DNA of 5,210 bases from Phycisphaerales bacterium (GTDB taxonomy: Bacteria > Planctomycetota > Phycisphaerae > Phycisphaerales > UBA1924): the NCBI GenBank assembly GCA_019747615.1, contig JAIEQQ010000496.1:1-5210 (forward strand), written 5' to 3'. Each line of letters begins with the position of its first letter. The first letter of the stretch is position 1. The notes beneath the pieces are model-generated. The model did no database searches and was not told the DNA's origin. It saw nothing but the letters and a program-made list of their open reading frames with translations. A program made the translations under genes and the position numbers. Positions 4,898 through 5,210 of this stretch are shown here, piece after piece.

Positions 4898-5210
4898 TTA
4901 CTCCGCCTTGCCGCCGCTCATGTCGTAGATCCAGGCGTCGGCGTTGCGGCTCCAGTCTTGGACTTCGCCGGCGGCGAAGAAGAGCTTGAGTTCGCGCTCG
5001 GCGGCCTCGGGGCTGTCGCTGCCGTGAATGAGGTTGAAGGAGTTGCTGACGCCGAAGTCGCCGCGGATGGTGCCGGCGGCGGCCTTGGAGCCGAAGGTCG
5101 CGCCCATCATGTTGCGGGAGACTTCGATCGCCTTGTTGCCGCGGATGGCCAGGACGAGGACGGGCGAGCTGGTCATGAACTTGACGAGGCCGGCGTAGAA
5201 CGGACGGGCG
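4898..5210 (-). CDS. ndk: Nucleoside diphosphate kinase, C-terminal part, cut by window edge
   Basis: Ndk transfers the gamma phosphate from ATP to nucleoside diphosphates through a phospho-histidine, balancing cellular (d)NTP pools in the cytoplasm. The visible 103 residues run from ARPFYAGLVKF to the TAA at 4898-4900. They carry the active-site signature NLIHGSDS with the catalytic His, and the spacing of the other nucleotide-binding residues is intact: Arg in SRNMMGAT, Thr six residues later, Arg in TIRGDFG, and Asn three before the His. The C-terminus AWIYD resembles the WIY ending of many hexameric Ndks. About 40-45 N-terminal residues, including the phosphate-binding Lys, lie beyond the right edge. 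The Met at 5174-5176 is internal (FMTSSPV) and not the start. The gene is convergent with the TPR/YggX-like gene, and its stop abuts heptad array 2. Confidence 0.97.
   Translation of the reverse strand, partial: ARPFYAGLVKFMTSSPVLVLAIRGNKAIEVSRNMMGATFGSKAAAGTIRGDFGVSNSFNLIHGSDSPEAAERELKLFFAAGEVQDWSRNADAWIYDMSGGKAE

Noticed and set aside
5174..5176. ATG as the ndk start codon
   Set aside because: The upstream in-frame residues ARPFYAGLVKF match the conserved Ndk interior, so the gene continues past the right edge.

Overview
The window is a GC-rich bacterial chromosome segment. The best guess for the source is Planctomycetota, perhaps a Phycisphaerae-like lineage. This rests on gene style: a Ser/Thr kinase with an N-terminal GspE_N/MshEN-like helper region, a very long Sel1-repeat protein, a TPR protein fused to an iron-trafficking (YggX-like) domain, and starts without obvious Shine-Dalgarno sequences. 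No phylogenetic marker is complete, so the assignment is an inference of moderate to low confidence.

Layout, left to right. (1) Positions 1-626, minus strand: the N-terminal part of a Hanks-type Ser/Thr protein kinase, cut by the left edge after the N-lobe. (2) 627-1023: a spacer of about 400 bases with no convincing gene. It holds a pair of near-identical 10-bp direct repeats upstream of the kinase. (3) 1024-1208, plus strand: a compact tRNA-Ser(GCU) unit with a sigma70-like promoter, a type II tRNA and a strong intrinsic terminator. The same hairpin may also end the Sel1 gene arriving from the right. (4) 1305-3761, minus: an 818-residue protein made almost entirely of about 20 Sel1-like repeats. 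(5) 3762-3900: a 139-bp divergent spacer with a perfect 11-bp tandem repeat. (6) 3901-4584, plus: a 227-residue protein with N-terminal TPRs and a C-terminal YggX-like domain. (7) 4585-4897: a 313-bp convergent spacer with two heptanucleotide repeat arrays in opposite orientation, several GC hairpins and a perfect 12-bp palindrome. (8) 4898-5210, minus: the C-terminal two-thirds of nucleoside diphosphate kinase, cut by the right edge.

No single pathway unites the genes. The kinase, the Sel1 scaffold and the TPR protein all look like regulatory or protein-interaction components. Ndk and the tRNA are housekeeping genes. No defence system, CRISPR array, phage or insertion sequence is visible. 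The most unusual structure is the pair of heptad arrays: each lies just behind the stop codon of one of two convergent genes, and each shows the same CAG-centred heptad when read in the direction of its own gene.
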